64,000 nt of DNA from Oscillospiraceae bacterium (GCA_029098185.1 JAQXNV010000022.1:1-64000); one strand, 5' to 3'; positions 1-8,118 are shown, numbered from the stretch's first letter. Notes: generated by a model from the sequence alone, not told the origin. Numbers and translations: made by a program.

Positions 1-2
1 TC

Positions 3-302
3 AGCGCTAAAGAGCTGACGACCCGTGGACTAAAGGTGTTAGCGGATAACGAGGCCACCCTCCAGTTGCTTTCCGGGGAACTGGATCTGCGAAAGGTCGG
101 CAAGGCCATGGAGTTGATCGAGGACATCATTGCAAAATTGGAACCGGCACCGGTCAGCGGCGTAGTCCATATGGAAAAGCGGGATGGCCGGTGGAAGATG
201 ACCGACAGCAATGAGCTGTCTTTTATCATGGTCCGTGCATCCATGAAAGAGCTGGAAAAGGTCGTCCTGGCGCAATTTTCCAAAAACAAAAAAACGATGT
301 GA
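3..302 (+). CDS. C-terminal part of an unrecognised protein, cut by the window start
   Basis: The reading frame is open from base 3 to a TGA at 300-302, so about 99 residues of a longer protein are visible. A GTG at 36 could be an internal start, but nothing favours it. The end of the protein contains a GRWKMTDSNELSF-like stretch (mid-visible region), similar in style to the last strand of NTF2-like or lipoprotein-associated domains of Clostridia; this is a resemblance only. No catalytic motif or membrane segment is visible. The macrodomain gene starts 6 bases after its stop, so the two may be co-transcribed. I do not assign a function. Confidence 0.5.
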   Translation, partial: SAKELTTRGLKVLADNEATLQLLSGELDLRKVGKAMELIEDIIAKLEPAPVSGVVHMEKRDGRWKMTDSNELSFIMVRASMKELEKVVLAQFSKNKKTM

Positions 303-308
303 GGAAAC

Positions 309-827
309 ATGATGTGCCGTGTATTTATTGAAAAGGAAAGCGTTACCCGATTGGAGGTAGACTGCGTTGTCAATGCGGCCAATGAGGGCTTGTGGGCTGG
401 CGGCGGCGTCTGCGGCGCCATCTTTCGGGAAGCGGGGCAGCAGGAGTTGGAAAAAGCCTGTCGGGCCATCGGCCACTGCGATACCGGCAGCGCTGTCCTC
501 ACGCCGGGATTCCAGTTGAACGCAAAGTACATCATCCACGCTGTTGGCCCCCGTTGGCAAGGCGGCCATCATCGGGAAAAGGAGCTGCTCCAAAGCTGTT
601 ACCGGTCTGCCCTGAAGTTGGCTGCGGACAACGGCTGCAAGTCCATCGGCTTCCCGCTGATTTCCGCCGGTATCTTTGGCTATCCCAAGGCAAAAGCGTG
701 GGAGGTAGCCCTTCGGACAACCTATGCTTTCCCGGCAGAATTGACAGTGATTTTTGCGGTGCTGGATGACGATATGCTTAAATTGGGGAAAGCTGTACAG
801 CAGCGCTTGTTCCCTTCTGATGGTTGA
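309..827 (+). CDS. Macrodomain protein, probable O-acetyl-ADP-ribose deacetylase
   Basis: A 172-residue protein that is essentially one macrodomain. Family members bind ADP-ribose and many hydrolyse O-acetyl-ADP-ribose or remove ADP-ribose from proteins in the cytoplasm. Visible motifs are VVNAANEGLWAGGGV (about residues 20-34), the family's ADP-ribose-binding loop with the catalytic-type Asn, and the phosphate loop LISAGIFGYPK (about 117-127). Two in-frame ATGs (309 and 312) follow a GAGGA ribosome site; 312 has slightly better spacing. The upstream gene ends 6 bases before. Substrate cannot be told from sequence. Confidence 0.88.
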   Translation: MMCRVFIEKESVTRLEVDCVVNAANEGLWAGGGVCGAIFREAGQQELEKACRAIGHCDTGSAVLTPGFQLNAKYIIHAVGPRWQGGHHREKELLQSCYRSALKLAADNGCKSIGFPLISAGIFGYPKAKAWEVALRTTYAFPAELTVIFAVLDDDMLKLGKAVQQRLFPSDG

Positions 828-891
828 GATGGTTTTGCCATTTTCGACCGCTTTTTTCATGGGGAAAACAGGAGAAATCGAGAAAAATCCC

Positions 892-920
892 TTGACAATC
901 CTGCGGGAATTCGGTATAAT
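892..920 (+). promoter_or_regulatory. Consensus sigma-A promoter for the ylxM-ffh operon
   Basis: TTGACA (892-897) and TATAAT (915-920) are separated by exactly 17 bp. Transcription should start near 927, about 50 bases before ylxM. It lies in the only gap before the operon. Confidence 0.9.
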
Positions 921-976
921 CATCAACTGTAAAGCTTTTTTCTTTACACCTGAATCTGGAACGGCGGGGATGCGGT

Positions 977-1342
977 TTGGCGAAAAATTTAGAAAGCTCC
1001 TTTCTGCTGGATTTTTACGGCAGCCTGCTGGGCGAAAAGCAGCGCCGCCTGTTTGCGCAGTATTATGACGACGACCTGTCGCTTTCGGAGATCGCCGATT
1101 TGGAGGGCATGACCCGCCAAGGCGTGCGGGACGCTGTCAAGCGCGCAGAACACCAGTTGGGCGAGATGGAAGCAAAGCTAGGGCTGGCACGCCGGTTCCA
1201 GCAGGTCCAGCAGGGCTTGTTGGAGATCCGGCAATGCGCCAAAGGGCTGGAAGCTGTCTGTGGCCAAGACCCAGAGGCTGCGCAGACGCTGGATCGGCTG
1301 TTGTCTATTGTAGACCAACTGGAGAAAACGGAAACAGAGTAG
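977..1342 (+). CDS. ylxM: YlxM/p13-like helix-turn-helix protein, SRP operon
   Basis: A 121-residue protein of the UPF0122/YlxM family, which resembles the region-4 helix-turn-helix of sigma factors and is nearly always encoded directly before ffh. In streptococci the homologue modulates signal recognition particle assembly; that role is known for the family and inferred here. The stretch LSLSEIADLEGMTRQGVRDAV (about residues 35-55) is the predicted helix-turn-helix. The start is a TTG at 977 preceded by GGGGA (966-970), which gives the family's usual N-terminus. It is driven by the strong promoter at 892-920 and ends 23 bases before ffh. Confidence 0.9.
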   Translation: MAKNLESSFLLDFYGSLLGEKQRRLFAQYYDDDLSLSEIADLEGMTRQGVRDAVKRAEHQLGEMEAKLGLARRFQQVQQGLLEIRQCAKGLEAVCGQDPEAAQTLDRLLSIVDQLEKTETE

Positions 1343-1365
1343 ATCGAAGGAAAGGAGAGGATCTC

Positions 1366-2706
1366 ATGGCATTTGAAGGACTTGCGGATAAGCTATCCAA
1401 TGCGTTTAAACGGCTGCGTTCCAAGGGTAAGCTCAGCGAATCCGATGTAAAAGAGGCCATGCGGGAAGTCCGGCTGGCTTTGCTGGAGGCGGATGTCAAC
1501 TACAAGGTAGCCAAGGACTTTACCAAGAAGGTCACCGAGCGGGCCATCGGCGCTGACGTCATGGCCAGCCTGACGCCGGGCCAGATGGTCGTTAAGATCG
1601 TCAATGAGGAGCTGACAGCCCTGATGGGCGGCGAGCAGGCACGGATCAAATTTGCGTCTCGCCCGCCGACCGTCATCATGATGTGCGGTTTGCAGGGCGC
1701 CGGTAAAACGACCCATGCCGCAAAGCTGGCAAAGCTCTTCAAGGATCAGGGCCATCGGCCGCTGCTGGTCGCCTGCGATATTTATCGTCCGGCCGCGATC
1801 AAGCAGTTACAGGTCGTGGGCCAGCAGGCCGGGGTGCCTGTCTTTGAGATGGGCAAGGAAGACCCGGTCAAGATCAGTGAGAGCGCTGTCCGCCACGCAA
1901 AAGATTACGGCAATGACATCGTGATCATTGATACCGCCGGTCGTCTCCAGATCGACCAGGCACTGATGGATGAATTAAAGCGCATCAATGCCGCCGTTCA
2001 TCCCGACGAGATCCTGCTGGTGGTGGACTCCATGACCGGTCAGGAAGCCGTCAACGTGGCCAAGACCTTTGATGAGCTGCTGTCCATCAGCGGCGTCATC
2101 CTGACAAAGTTGGACGGCGACACCAGAGGCGGTGCGGCCCTGTCAGTCCGGGCCGTCACAGGCAAGCCCATTAAGTTTGCCGGCGTCGGCGAAAAGCTCA
2201 GCGATCTGGAAGTGTTCCATCCTGACCGGATGGCCTCCAGAATTTTGGGCATGGGCGATGTTTTGTCGCTCATTGAAGATGCCCAGAATAAGCTGGACGA
2301 GAAGGAAGCCGAAGCGGCCGCCCGCAAGATCATGCAGAATCAGTTCGATTACAATGACTTGCTGGAGCAGTTCCGTCAGGTGAAGAAAATGGGTCCGCTG
2401 AAGTCGGTGATCTCAAAGCTGCCCGGCATGGATAAGCAGCTCAAGGATGTAGACATCGACGACCGGCAGATCGACCGGCTGGAAGCGATCATCCTGTCCA
2501 TGACGGAGGAGGAGCGGCGCAAGCCATCCATCATCAATCCGTCGAGAAAACGGCGTATCGCCGCCGGCAGCGGCATGAAGGTGGAGGACGTCAACAAGCT
2601 GATCAAGCAGTTTGAGACGACCAAGAAAATGGTGCGGTCGATCAAGCAGAAAAAAGGCTCTCGCCGCCGCATGAAATTTGGCTCTATGCCCGGTATGCCC
2701 TTCTAA
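1366..2706 (+). CDS. ffh: Signal recognition particle protein Ffh
   Basis: A 446-residue SRP GTPase that binds 4.5S/SRP RNA and signal sequences on nascent membrane and secreted proteins and hands ribosomes to FtsY. Order of domains: N-terminal helical bundle, G domain with P-loop GLQGAGKTTHAAKLA (about residues 105-119), DTAGRLQ (about 188-194), TKLDGDTRGGAALS (about 245-258), then the methionine-rich M domain ending in basic and Met-containing residues (GSMPGMPF). The ATG at 1366 follows AAGGAGAGG; an open extension upstream to 1234 overlaps ylxM and is not real. Length is normal for the family. Its partner gene ftsY is not in this window. Confidence 0.98.
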   Translation: MAFEGLADKLSNAFKRLRSKGKLSESDVKEAMREVRLALLEADVNYKVAKDFTKKVTERAIGADVMASLTPGQMVVKIVNEELTALMGGEQARIKFASRPPTVIMMCGLQGAGKTTHAAKLAKLFKDQGHRPLLVACDIYRPAAIKQLQVVGQQAGVPVFEMGKEDPVKISESAVRHAKDYGNDIVIIDTAGRLQIDQALMDELKRINAAVHPDEILLVVDSMTGQEAVNVAKTFDELLSISGVILTKLDGDTRGGAALSVRAVTGKPIKFAGVGEKLSDLEVFHPDRMASRILGMGDVLSLIEDAQNKLDEKEAEAAARKIMQNQFDYNDLLEQFRQVKKMGPLKSVISKLPGMDKQLKDVDIDDRQIDRLEAIILSMTEEERRKPSIINPSRKRRIAAGSGMKVEDVNKLIKQFETTKKMVRSIKQKKGSRRRMKFGSMPGMPF

Positions 2707-2823
2707 GGCACGGGAAAGGGCTGTAGTGTGTAAGGATTCTCCCGAAAGGGCCCTGGCGCTTTTGGTTGGATAAAAAAAGACAAAAATTTAAAAAAATCAG
2801 AGTACAATTTGGAGGAATTTATC

Positions 2824-3066
2824 ATGGCAGTAAAAATCAGACTTCGCAGAATGGGCGCAAAGAAAGCTCCTTTTTATCGTATCGTTGTAGCGGATTCCCG
2901 CTTCCCAAGAGATGGCCGTTTCATCGAGGAGATCGGCTACTACAACCCACTGACCGATCCCGCTGAAGTAAAGATCGACGGCGACAAGGCAAAGGATTGG
3001 ATCTCCAAGGGCGCACAGCCAACCGACACCGTTAAGGCACTGCTGAAGAAGAACGGCGTTCTCTAA
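2824..3066 (+). CDS. rpsP: 30S ribosomal protein S16
   Basis: An 80-residue protein with the canonical S16 start [20 protein letters not shown] followed by [21 protein letters not shown]16 binds 16S rRNA in the body of the small subunit and is needed for its assembly. The ATG at 2824 follows GGAGG at 2811-2815. It lies 117 bases after ffh, in an A-rich gap with no clear terminator, so readthrough from ffh is likely. khpA starts 11 bases after the stop. Confidence 0.98.
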   Translation: MAVKIRLRRMGAKKAPFYRIVVADSRFPRDGRFIEEIGYYNPLTDPAEVKIDGDKAKDWISKGAQPTDTVKALLKKNGVL

Positions 3067-3077
3067 GAGGCATTTCC

Positions 3078-3311
3078 ATGAAGGAGCTGCTTTATACGAT
3101 CACGAAGGGTCTGGTAGAGCATCCGGAATCCATTGAGATCACCGTAGATGCGCCGGATGACGATGGCGTGGTGGTGTATCATCTCCACGTGGCGGAATCC
3201 GATATGGGCCGGATCATCGGCAAGCAGGGACGTATTGCCAAAGCGATCCGTACCGTGATGCGGGCGGCCTCTACCCGGACTGGCGAGAAGGTCGCAGTAG
3301 AGATCGATTGA
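3078..3311 (+). CDS. khpA: KH-domain RNA-binding protein KhpA
   Basis: A 77-residue single type II KH domain protein (YlqC family). In related Firmicutes KhpA pairs with KhpB/Jag and binds many RNAs, affecting division and sRNA function. The KH signature GRIIGKQGRIAKAIRTVMRA is at about residues 45-64. Position between rpsP and rimM is the standard Firmicute arrangement. No unusual feature in the gene itself, but a terminator-like hairpin follows it at 3351-3387. Confidence 0.95.
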   Translation: MKELLYTITKGLVEHPESIEITVDAPDDDGVVVYHLHVAESDMGRIIGKQGRIAKAIRTVMRAASTRTGEKVAVEID

Positions 3312-3350
3312 CCCTTTGGGCCGATGATTTATTGAAACGGAAACAACCGC

Positions 3351-3387
3351 AAAAGGCTGTAGCGAGAGATTCGGTACAGCCTTTTTT
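3351..3387 (+). terminator. Terminator-like hairpin inside the operon, before rimM
   Basis: An 11-bp perfect stem pairs 3351-3361 (AAAAGGCTGTA) with 3375-3385, with a 13-nt loop and a run of six T at 3382-3387. It stands between khpA and rimM, immediately before the rimM Shine-Dalgarno at 3394-3400, so it probably makes rimM-trmD expression lower than, or separable from, the upstream genes. Confidence 0.7.
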
Positions 3388-3409
3388 CGCAGGAAAGGAG
3401 CGGCGGACA

Positions 3410-3931
3410 TTGCTGCAACAATATTTGGAAGCTGGAAAAATCGTAGGGACCCACGGCGTCCGAGGCGAGCTGCGGGTAGAGCCGTGGTGTGATTCTCCCG
3501 CCTTTTTAAAGCGGTTTAAAACGCTGTACTGGAAGCAAAACGGCACTTTTATCCCCGTTGCTGTGCGCAGTGCCAGAGTGCATAAAAATCTGCTGCTGGT
3601 GCTGCTGGAGGGTATCGATTCCATCGAGCAGGGCGACCCGCTGCGGGGACGCGTCCTTTATCTCGACCGAAAGGATGCCCGTCTGCCAAAGGGCCGGTTC
3701 TTTATTGCGGATCTGCTGGGTGTCGAAGTCTTTGACGCCGATACCGACCAGCGCTACGGCAAGGTGACAGAGGTGTTTCAGACCGGCGCCAACGACGTTT
3801 ATGAAGTCACCGGCGATGACGGCAGAAAATATCTCCTGCCGGTAGTCGAGCATATCGTGCTCGATACAGACATCGAGGGCCGCAGAATGACCGTTCGGCC
3901 CATCAAGGGGATTTTTGACCATGAGGATTGA
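3410..3931 (+). CDS. rimM: 16S rRNA processing protein RimM
   Basis: A 173-residue ribosome maturation factor that binds S19 and helps mature the 3' head domain of the 30S subunit. The N-terminus YLEAGKIVGTHGVRGELRVE (about residues 5-24) is typical, followed by a PRC-barrel domain around FFIADLLGVEVFDAD and the conserved YLLPVVEHIVLDTD. The start chosen is TTG at 3410, nine bases after AAAGGAG (3394-3400). The frame is open back to 3308 but that extension has no RimM similarity and runs through the hairpin. The gene overlaps trmD by 11 bases. Confidence 0.95.
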   Translation: MLQQYLEAGKIVGTHGVRGELRVEPWCDSPAFLKRFKTLYWKQNGTFIPVAVRSARVHKNLLLVLLEGIDSIEQGDPLRGRVLYLDRKDARLPKGRFFIADLLGVEVFDADTDQRYGKVTEVFQTGANDVYEVTGDDGRKYLLPVVEHIVLDTDIEGRRMTVRPIKGIFDHED

Positions 3932-4709
3932 TTTTTTAACGCTGTTTCCGGAGATGTGTGAGGCGGTCATGGGGGAGAGCATCATTGGCCGGGCACGAAA
4001 TAAAGGCGCTGTGGAGATCCAGTTCCACCAGATCCGGGATTTTGCCTTTGATAAGCACAACCGGGTAGACGACTGTCCTTTTGGCGGCGGTAAGGGTATG
4101 CTGATGATGGCAGAGCCCATTGCCCTGTGCATTGAGGATCTGATCGGGCAGCTCGGCAAAAAGCCCCACCTTATTTATATGTCGCCCTGGGGCAAGGTGC
4201 TTACCCAACAGCGGGCAAAGGAATTGTCGGAGCTGAGCAACGTGGCCATTCTCTGCGGCCACTATGAAGGCGTCGATGAACGGGTGTTGGAAACGTATGT
4301 GGACGAGTATATCTCCATCGGCGATTACGTCCTCACCGGCGGCGAGCTGCCTGGCCTTGTGCTGGCCGATGTGGTCTGCCGGATGCTGCCCGGCGTGCTC
4401 TCCGACAACGCCTGCTTTGAGGAGGAGAGCCACTATAACGGGTTGCTGGAGCATCCCCACTACACCCGCCCGGCCGATTGGCGGGGACAAGTTGTGCCGG
4501 AGGTGCTTTTGTCGGGACACCATGCCAATATTGCCAAGTGGCGGCGGGAGGAATCTCTGCGCCGCACAGCCACATATCGGCCGGATATGCTGGAGCGGGC
4601 GCCGTTGACGGACAAAGACCGTGCGTTTTTGGAGAAATTGAACGAGAAACCGGAAACAGAGCCAGGCTCTAACGGTGAAGATTCGGGAAATTGCACAAGA
4701 ATTCCGTGA
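3921..4709 (+). CDS. trmD: tRNA (guanine-N1)-methyltransferase TrmD
   Basis: A 262-residue SPOUT methyltransferase that makes m1G37 in tRNAs reading codons starting with C or G, preventing frameshifting. The start MRIDFLTLFPEMCEAV, the substrate loop CPFGGGKGMLM (about 50-60), and the knotted S-adenosylmethionine site GDYVLTGGELPGLVLAD (about 135-151) are all present, with SHYNGLLEHPHYTRP downstream. ATG at 3921 is used, within the end of rimM. The last approximately 15 residues are unlike the family; another frame across the same bases reads as a more ordinary amphipathic helix, so a small frameshift or recombination at the 3' end is possible. Confidence 0.96.
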   Translation: MRIDFLTLFPEMCEAVMGESIIGRARNKGAVEIQFHQIRDFAFDKHNRVDDCPFGGGKGMLMMAEPIALCIEDLIGQLGKKPHLIYMSPWGKVLTQQRAKELSELSNVAILCGHYEGVDERVLETYVDEYISIGDYVLTGGELPGLVLADVVCRMLPGVLSDNACFEEESHYNGLLEHPHYTRPADWRGQVVPEVLLSGHHANIAKWRREESLRRTATYRPDMLERAPLTDKDRAFLEKLNEKPETEPGSNGEDSGNCTRIP

Positions 4710-4876
4710 AAAATTTTTGTAAGGCATTGGCGTAGCCCAGGGGAAAACCGGCAATCCTATAGGGGAATGTATCGGCACACCTGCTAAAAGTTTTCAACAA
4801 TTATGGGAACTTGCACAAAAGGGCAGGTGGGAAAAATCGCTTAATAGGTCATCAATCCAAAGTTTTCGTGGATTAG

Positions 4877-4904
4877 TTGACTTTATTGGGATTTGCGATA
4901 TAAT
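4877..4904 (+). promoter_or_regulatory. Sigma-A promoter for ptsH
   Basis: TTGACT (4877-4882) and a perfect TATAAT (4899-4904) with a 16-bp spacer. The predicted leader is about 110 nt long and contains the hairpin at 4956-4979. Confidence 0.85.
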
Positions 4905-4955
4905 GATTTTGATTAAATGCAAATTCCAATAAATTTGGGGTCAAATTGACTGGTT

Positions 4956-4979
4956 CCGACCGGAGGGGTCTCCCATCGG
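4956..4979 (+). promoter_or_regulatory. Small hairpin in the ptsH leader
   Basis: CCGA (4956-4959) pairs with TCGG (4976-4979), and GGAG (4962-4965) with CTCC (4970-4973), around a GGGT loop. There is no T-run, so it is not a terminator; it may stabilise the messenger. Confidence 0.5.
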
Positions 4980-5019
4980 TTCCGCTTGAAATTATGTTGA
5001 ATTTAGGAGTGAATCAATT

Positions 5020-5283
5020 ATGTTTTCCAAAGAAGTAACAGTGCAAAATCAGGTAGGTCTGCATGCACGTCCGGCAACTTTCTTTATTCAGAAGGCCAAT
5101 GAGTTCAAGTCCTCTATCTGGATCGAGAAGGAAGAGAGAAGAGTCAACGCAAAGAGCCTGCTGGGCGTTCTGTCCCTGGGCATTGTCGGCGGCACCACCA
5201 TCAAGATCATCGCTGACGGCAGCGATGAGGAGACTGCGGTTGACGGTCTTGTCAAGCTGATCGAGTCTGGCTTCCAGATGTAA
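5020..5283 (+). CDS. ptsH: Phosphocarrier protein HPr
   Basis: An 87-residue HPr of the sugar phosphotransferase system, carrying phosphate from enzyme I to the sugar-specific EIIA proteins. The catalytic histidine is His15 in GLHARPA, and Ser46, the HPr kinase regulatory site, is present in AKSLLGVLSLGI. Having His15 marks it as HPr, not the Crh paralogue. Enzyme I (ptsI) is not adjacent, so this is an unlinked monocistronic gene with its own promoter (4877-4904) and terminator (5309-5336). The ATG follows AGGAGTG. Confidence 0.96.
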   Translation: MFSKEVTVQNQVGLHARPATFFIQKANEFKSSIWIEKEERRVNAKSLLGVLSLGIVGGTTIKIIADGSDEETAVDGLVKLIESGFQM

Positions 5284-5308
5284 AAACCGGCGTCAATTGG
5301 CGCAGCAG

Positions 5309-5336
5309 AGCACCGCATAGGCGGTGCTTTTTCTTT
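5309..5336 (+). terminator. Intrinsic terminator after ptsH
   Basis: AGCACCGC (5309-5316) pairs with GCGGTGCT (5321-5328), loop ATAG, followed by a T-rich run to 5336. Confidence 0.9.
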
Positions 5337-5355
5337 TCGGAAAGGAGGCGGGAAA

Positions 5356-7269
5356 ATGGCACAGGCACGCACGGAAAAAATTGCGGAGCTGCGGAAAAAA
5401 GCCATGCAATTGCCCCTGCAGCCCGGCGTTTATCTCATGCACGACAAGGACGGCACGGTGATCTATGTGGGCAAGGCCAAGGCGCTGAAAAACCGGGTGA
5501 GTCAGTATTTCGGCTCAGACCGAAACCATGACGCCAAAGTCATCAAGATGGTGAGCCATGTGGATTGGTTTGAAACTATCGTCACCGACAGCGAGTTTGA
5601 AGCGCTGGTGCTGGAGTGCAGTCTCATCAAGCAGTACGCGCCCAAATATAACATCCTGCTCAAGGACGACAAGGGGTACCACTATATCAAGATCACCAAA
5701 GGGCCCTGGTCCCGAATCGTCAGCGCTAACGCCAGCGATCTAAAAGAGGACGGCGCTGATTATATCGGGCCGTTCCTCAGCGCCTGGGCTGTCAATCAGG
5801 CGGTGGATGAGGTGACAAAGATCTTCCAGATCCCCACCTGCAATAAACGGTTTCCCCAGGATATTGGAAAATCCCGGCCCTGTCTCAATTTTTATATCAA
5901 GCAATGCTGTGCGCCCTGTCGGGGGCGTATTACTGAAAAGGCATATCAGGAGCGCATCAATGAAGCGGTGGACTTTTTAAAGGGTGGCAGCAGCGCTGCG
6001 GTAAAAGGCCTCACAGAGAAAATGGAAGCGGCGGCGGAACGGTTGGAATTTGAGAAGGCGGCTGCCCTGCGGGATAAGATCAACGCCATTCAAAAGGTGA
6101 CGGAAAAGCAGAAGGTCGTGTCGGCGAAGATCGCCCATCAGGATGTGATCGCCTTAGCCCAGGGCAGGGGCAGCGGCGCCGACGGCTGCATCGAGGTGTT
6201 CCGGTTTCAGGATGGCCGGCTGTACGACCGGGAGCATTTTCTCTTGCCGGAGACAGGCGACCCCAAACAGGCAAGAGGGGAGTTCCTCAAGCGGTACTAT
6301 TCCCTCCAGCGCCAGGTGCCGCCCCGCATCTCCATGGACGGGGAGCCGGCTGACCGGGAACTACTAGAGGAATGGCTCAGTCAATTGGCTGGACGAAAGG
6401 TGTCCATCGTCGTTCCCCAGCGGGGCGAGCAGTCGAAGCTGGTGGAGATGTGTCGCAATAACGCGGCAGAATATCTGGCCCAGTCCTCTGGACGCACCGG
6501 CAGGGAAACCTCGGCCCTAGATGAGCTGGCCCGGCTGTTGGGGTTGGAAAAGCCGCCTATGCGCATCGAGTCCTACGATATTTCCAACTTGGCCGGCGGA
6601 GAAAATGTAGCTGGCATGGTGGTCTTTGAAAATGGCCGGCCGAAGAAGTCAGAGTACCGGAAATTCAAGATCAAAACCGTTACGGGGCAGGATGACTATG
6701 GCTCTATGGCGGAGGTGCTGACACGGCGGTTTCAGGAATATGTGCAAAAGCGGGAAGAAGGAGAGACCACCGGGTTTGCCGCTTTGCCGGACTTAATTTT
6801 ACTGGACGGCGGCAAGGGTCATGTCAATGCGGTGCGACCTGTGCTGGAGCAGTTTCATCTGGACATTCCTCTTTTTGGCATGGTAAAAGACGACAAGCAC
6901 CGCACAAGGGCCATTGCCGGCGATGGCGGCGAGATCGCCATTTTGTCCCACCGTCGGGCGTTTACCCTCGTTTCCGATCTGCAGGAGGAAGTCCACCGGT
7001 TCGCCATCGGGTATCACCGTCAGCAGAGGCGGAAAAAGGTGCTGTCCTCGGAGCTGTTGGACATCGATGGCATTGGGGAATCCCGTGCTACGGCGTTGTT
7101 CCGCCAGTTTAAGACCATCGACGCCATCGGCAATGCCAGCATAGAGGAACTGGCCATGGTGCCCTCGATGAATCGGACTGCTGCCCGGAAGGTCTATGAG
7201 CATTTTCACGGGGAAGCAGACGAAAAAGTGGAAAGCCCATCGTCTCTTCCTGATGAAAAGCCTGTTTGA
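5356..7269 (+). CDS. uvrC: Excinuclease ABC subunit C
   Basis: A 637-residue nucleotide excision repair endonuclease that joins UvrB at damaged DNA and cuts on both sides. Domains in order: GIY-YIG nuclease (GVYLMHDKDGTVIYVGKAKAL, about residues 24-44), a Cys-rich segment (CLNFYIKQCCAPC, about 176-188), UVR domain (about 213-248), RNase H-like second nuclease (YDISNLAGGENVAGMVVF, about 406-423), and tandem helix-hairpin-helix motifs at the end (ELLDIDGIGESRATALF). Length is typical. The ATG at 5356 follows AAAGGAGGCGGG just after the ptsH terminator. uvrA and uvrB are not nearby. Confidence 0.97.
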   Translation: MAQARTEKIAELRKKAMQLPLQPGVYLMHDKDGTVIYVGKAKALKNRVSQYFGSDRNHDAKVIKMVSHVDWFETIVTDSEFEALVLECSLIKQYAPKYNILLKDDKGYHYIKITKGPWSRIVSANASDLKEDGADYIGPFLSAWAVNQAVDEVTKIFQIPTCNKRFPQDIGKSRPCLNFYIKQCCAPCRGRITEKAYQERINEAVDFLKGGSSAAVKGLTEKMEAAAERLEFEKAAALRDKINAIQKVTEKQKVVSAKIAHQDVIALAQGRGSGADGCIEVFRFQDGRLYDREHFLLPETGDPKQARGEFLKRYYSLQRQVPPRISMDGEPADRELLEEWLSQLAGRKVSIVVPQRGEQSKLVEMCRNNAAEYLAQSSGRTGRETSALDELARLLGLEKPPMRIESYDISNLAGGENVAGMVVFENGRPKKSEYRKFKIKTVTGQDDYGSMAEVLTRRFQEYVQKREEGETTGFAALPDLILLDGGKGHVNAVRPVLEQFHLDIPLFGMVKDDKHRTRAIAGDGGEIAILSHRRAFTLVSDLQEEVHRFAIGYHRQQRRKKVLSSELLDIDGIGESRATALFRQFKTIDAIGNASIEELAMVPSMNRTAARKVYEHFHGEADEKVESPSSLPDEKPV

Positions 7270-7566
7270 TGGGCAAAATCATCTTGTGGATCTTAGGCGT
7301 TTTCTTTTTCCCGCAGACGAGAAAGGCAGTTTGTTACAAGCGTGCAAGCCTTTGCGGCAATCCCCTACAAAATGGTGACGGGAAGATGAAAAAACAATTA
7401 CAAATTCTTATAATTCCCGGACAGGAATTGACAGGGATCCAGGATAATGCGATAATAATGCAATAAGGCGTTCATGGGACGTTTTGTGTCAGCGCATGGC
7501 CCAGTGGCGGAAAATAGAGGAGATTTACCGCCGTGTTGAGGGGTCGGCGGCGTTAGGAGGCGCGGG
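7270..7566 (+). other. Intergenic region between uvrC and rsmD
   Basis: About 300 bases with the rsmD promoter at 7428-7456 and no other clear element. A 65-codon frame starting at 7269 begins with a hydrophobic stretch but lacks a ribosome site and family resemblance, so I do not call it a gene. Confidence 0.5.
7428..7456 (+). promoter_or_regulatory. Sigma-A promoter for rsmD-coaD
   Basis: TTGACA (7428-7433) and GATAAT (7451-7456) with a 17-bp spacer; the leader to rsmD is about 105 nt. Confidence 0.85.
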
Positions 7567-8118
7567 ATGCGGATTATTACAGGCAAAGCAAGAGGAAAAC
7601 GACTGCAGACGCTGGAGGGCCGGGATGTTCGGCCGACTACCGAGCGGATCAAGGAATCGCTGTTCAATATCCTGCAGTTTGATATTGAGGGCCGGCGGTT
7701 TCTCGATCTGTTTGCCGGCAGCGGCCAGGTGGGACTAGAGGCTGTCAGCCGCGGGGCGAAAAACGCCGTGCTGGTAGACAGCAGCCGGGATTCCATTCAG
7801 GTGATCCAGCGGAATGTGCAGAACACCGGATTAGGAGAATGGACCCAGGTGATCCAGAGCGATTATCGTGCTTATCTGCTGCGGAAAGACGGCAAATTCG
7901 ATCTGGCGTTCCTGGATCCGCCCTATGAGACCGGCCTGCTGGAGGATGCGCTTCCGCTGGTGGTCCAGCGGATGACCGTCGGCGGCACCATCGTCTGTGA
8001 GCATCCCACCGAGGAGACACTGCCGGAAACAGTCGGTGATTTTGTGCAGGTGCGTTCCTATCGGTACGGAAAGATCCTGCTGACACTATATCGGCACAAG
8101 GAAGTGGTGGAGCCGTGA
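7567..8118 (+). CDS. rsmD: 16S rRNA (guanine(966)-N(2))-methyltransferase RsmD
   Basis: A 183-residue Rossmann-fold methyltransferase that makes m2G966 of 16S rRNA during 30S assembly. The start [13 protein letters not shown], followed by [15 protein letters not shown], is diagnostic; the S-adenosylmethionine loop [19 protein letters not shown] is at about residues 46-64 and the catalytic DPPY at about 117-120. The ATG at 7567 follows AGGAGG (7555-7560). It overlaps coaD by 4 bases (GTGA), a standard Firmicute pairing that implies translational coupling. Confidence 0.97.
   Translation: MRIITGKARGKRLQTLEGRDVRPTTERIKESLFNILQFDIEGRRFLDLFAGSGQVGLEAVSRGAKNAVLVDSSRDSIQVIQRNVQNTGLGEWTQVIQSDYRAYLLRKDGKFDLAFLDPPYETGLLEDALPLVVQRMTVGGTIVCEHPTEETLPETVGDFVQVRSYRYGKILLTLYRHKEVVEP

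Larger units (their letters stand above)
4710..5019 (+). other. Intergenic region between trmD and ptsH
   Basis: This 310-base stretch has no convincing gene. It holds a near-perfect direct copy of the 3' end of trmD (GGGAA-TTGCACAA at 4685-4700 and 4805-4820), a weak long-range inverted pair (CACCTGC 4778-4784 with 4823-4829), the ptsH promoter, and a leader hairpin. I see no clear terminator for trmD. Confidence 0.6.

Noticed and set aside
39..926. 295-codon open frame on the - strand
   Set aside because: It lies opposite the partial gene and the macrodomain gene, has no ribosome site, and its translation has no recognisable domain; it is a codon-bias shadow.
2803..2808. TACAAT as a promoter for rpsP
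   Set aside because: It is too close to the ribosome site at 2811 (the start would fall within it) and lacks a -35.
4710..4960. Hidden gene or pseudogene in the trmD-ptsH gap
   Set aside because: An open frame of about 80 codons exists without a start codon and without recognisable similarity; it may be remnant DNA but cannot be supported.
7269..7466. Possible 65-codon membrane peptide after uvrC
   Set aside because: No ribosome site, no family resemblance, and it overlaps the rsmD promoter.
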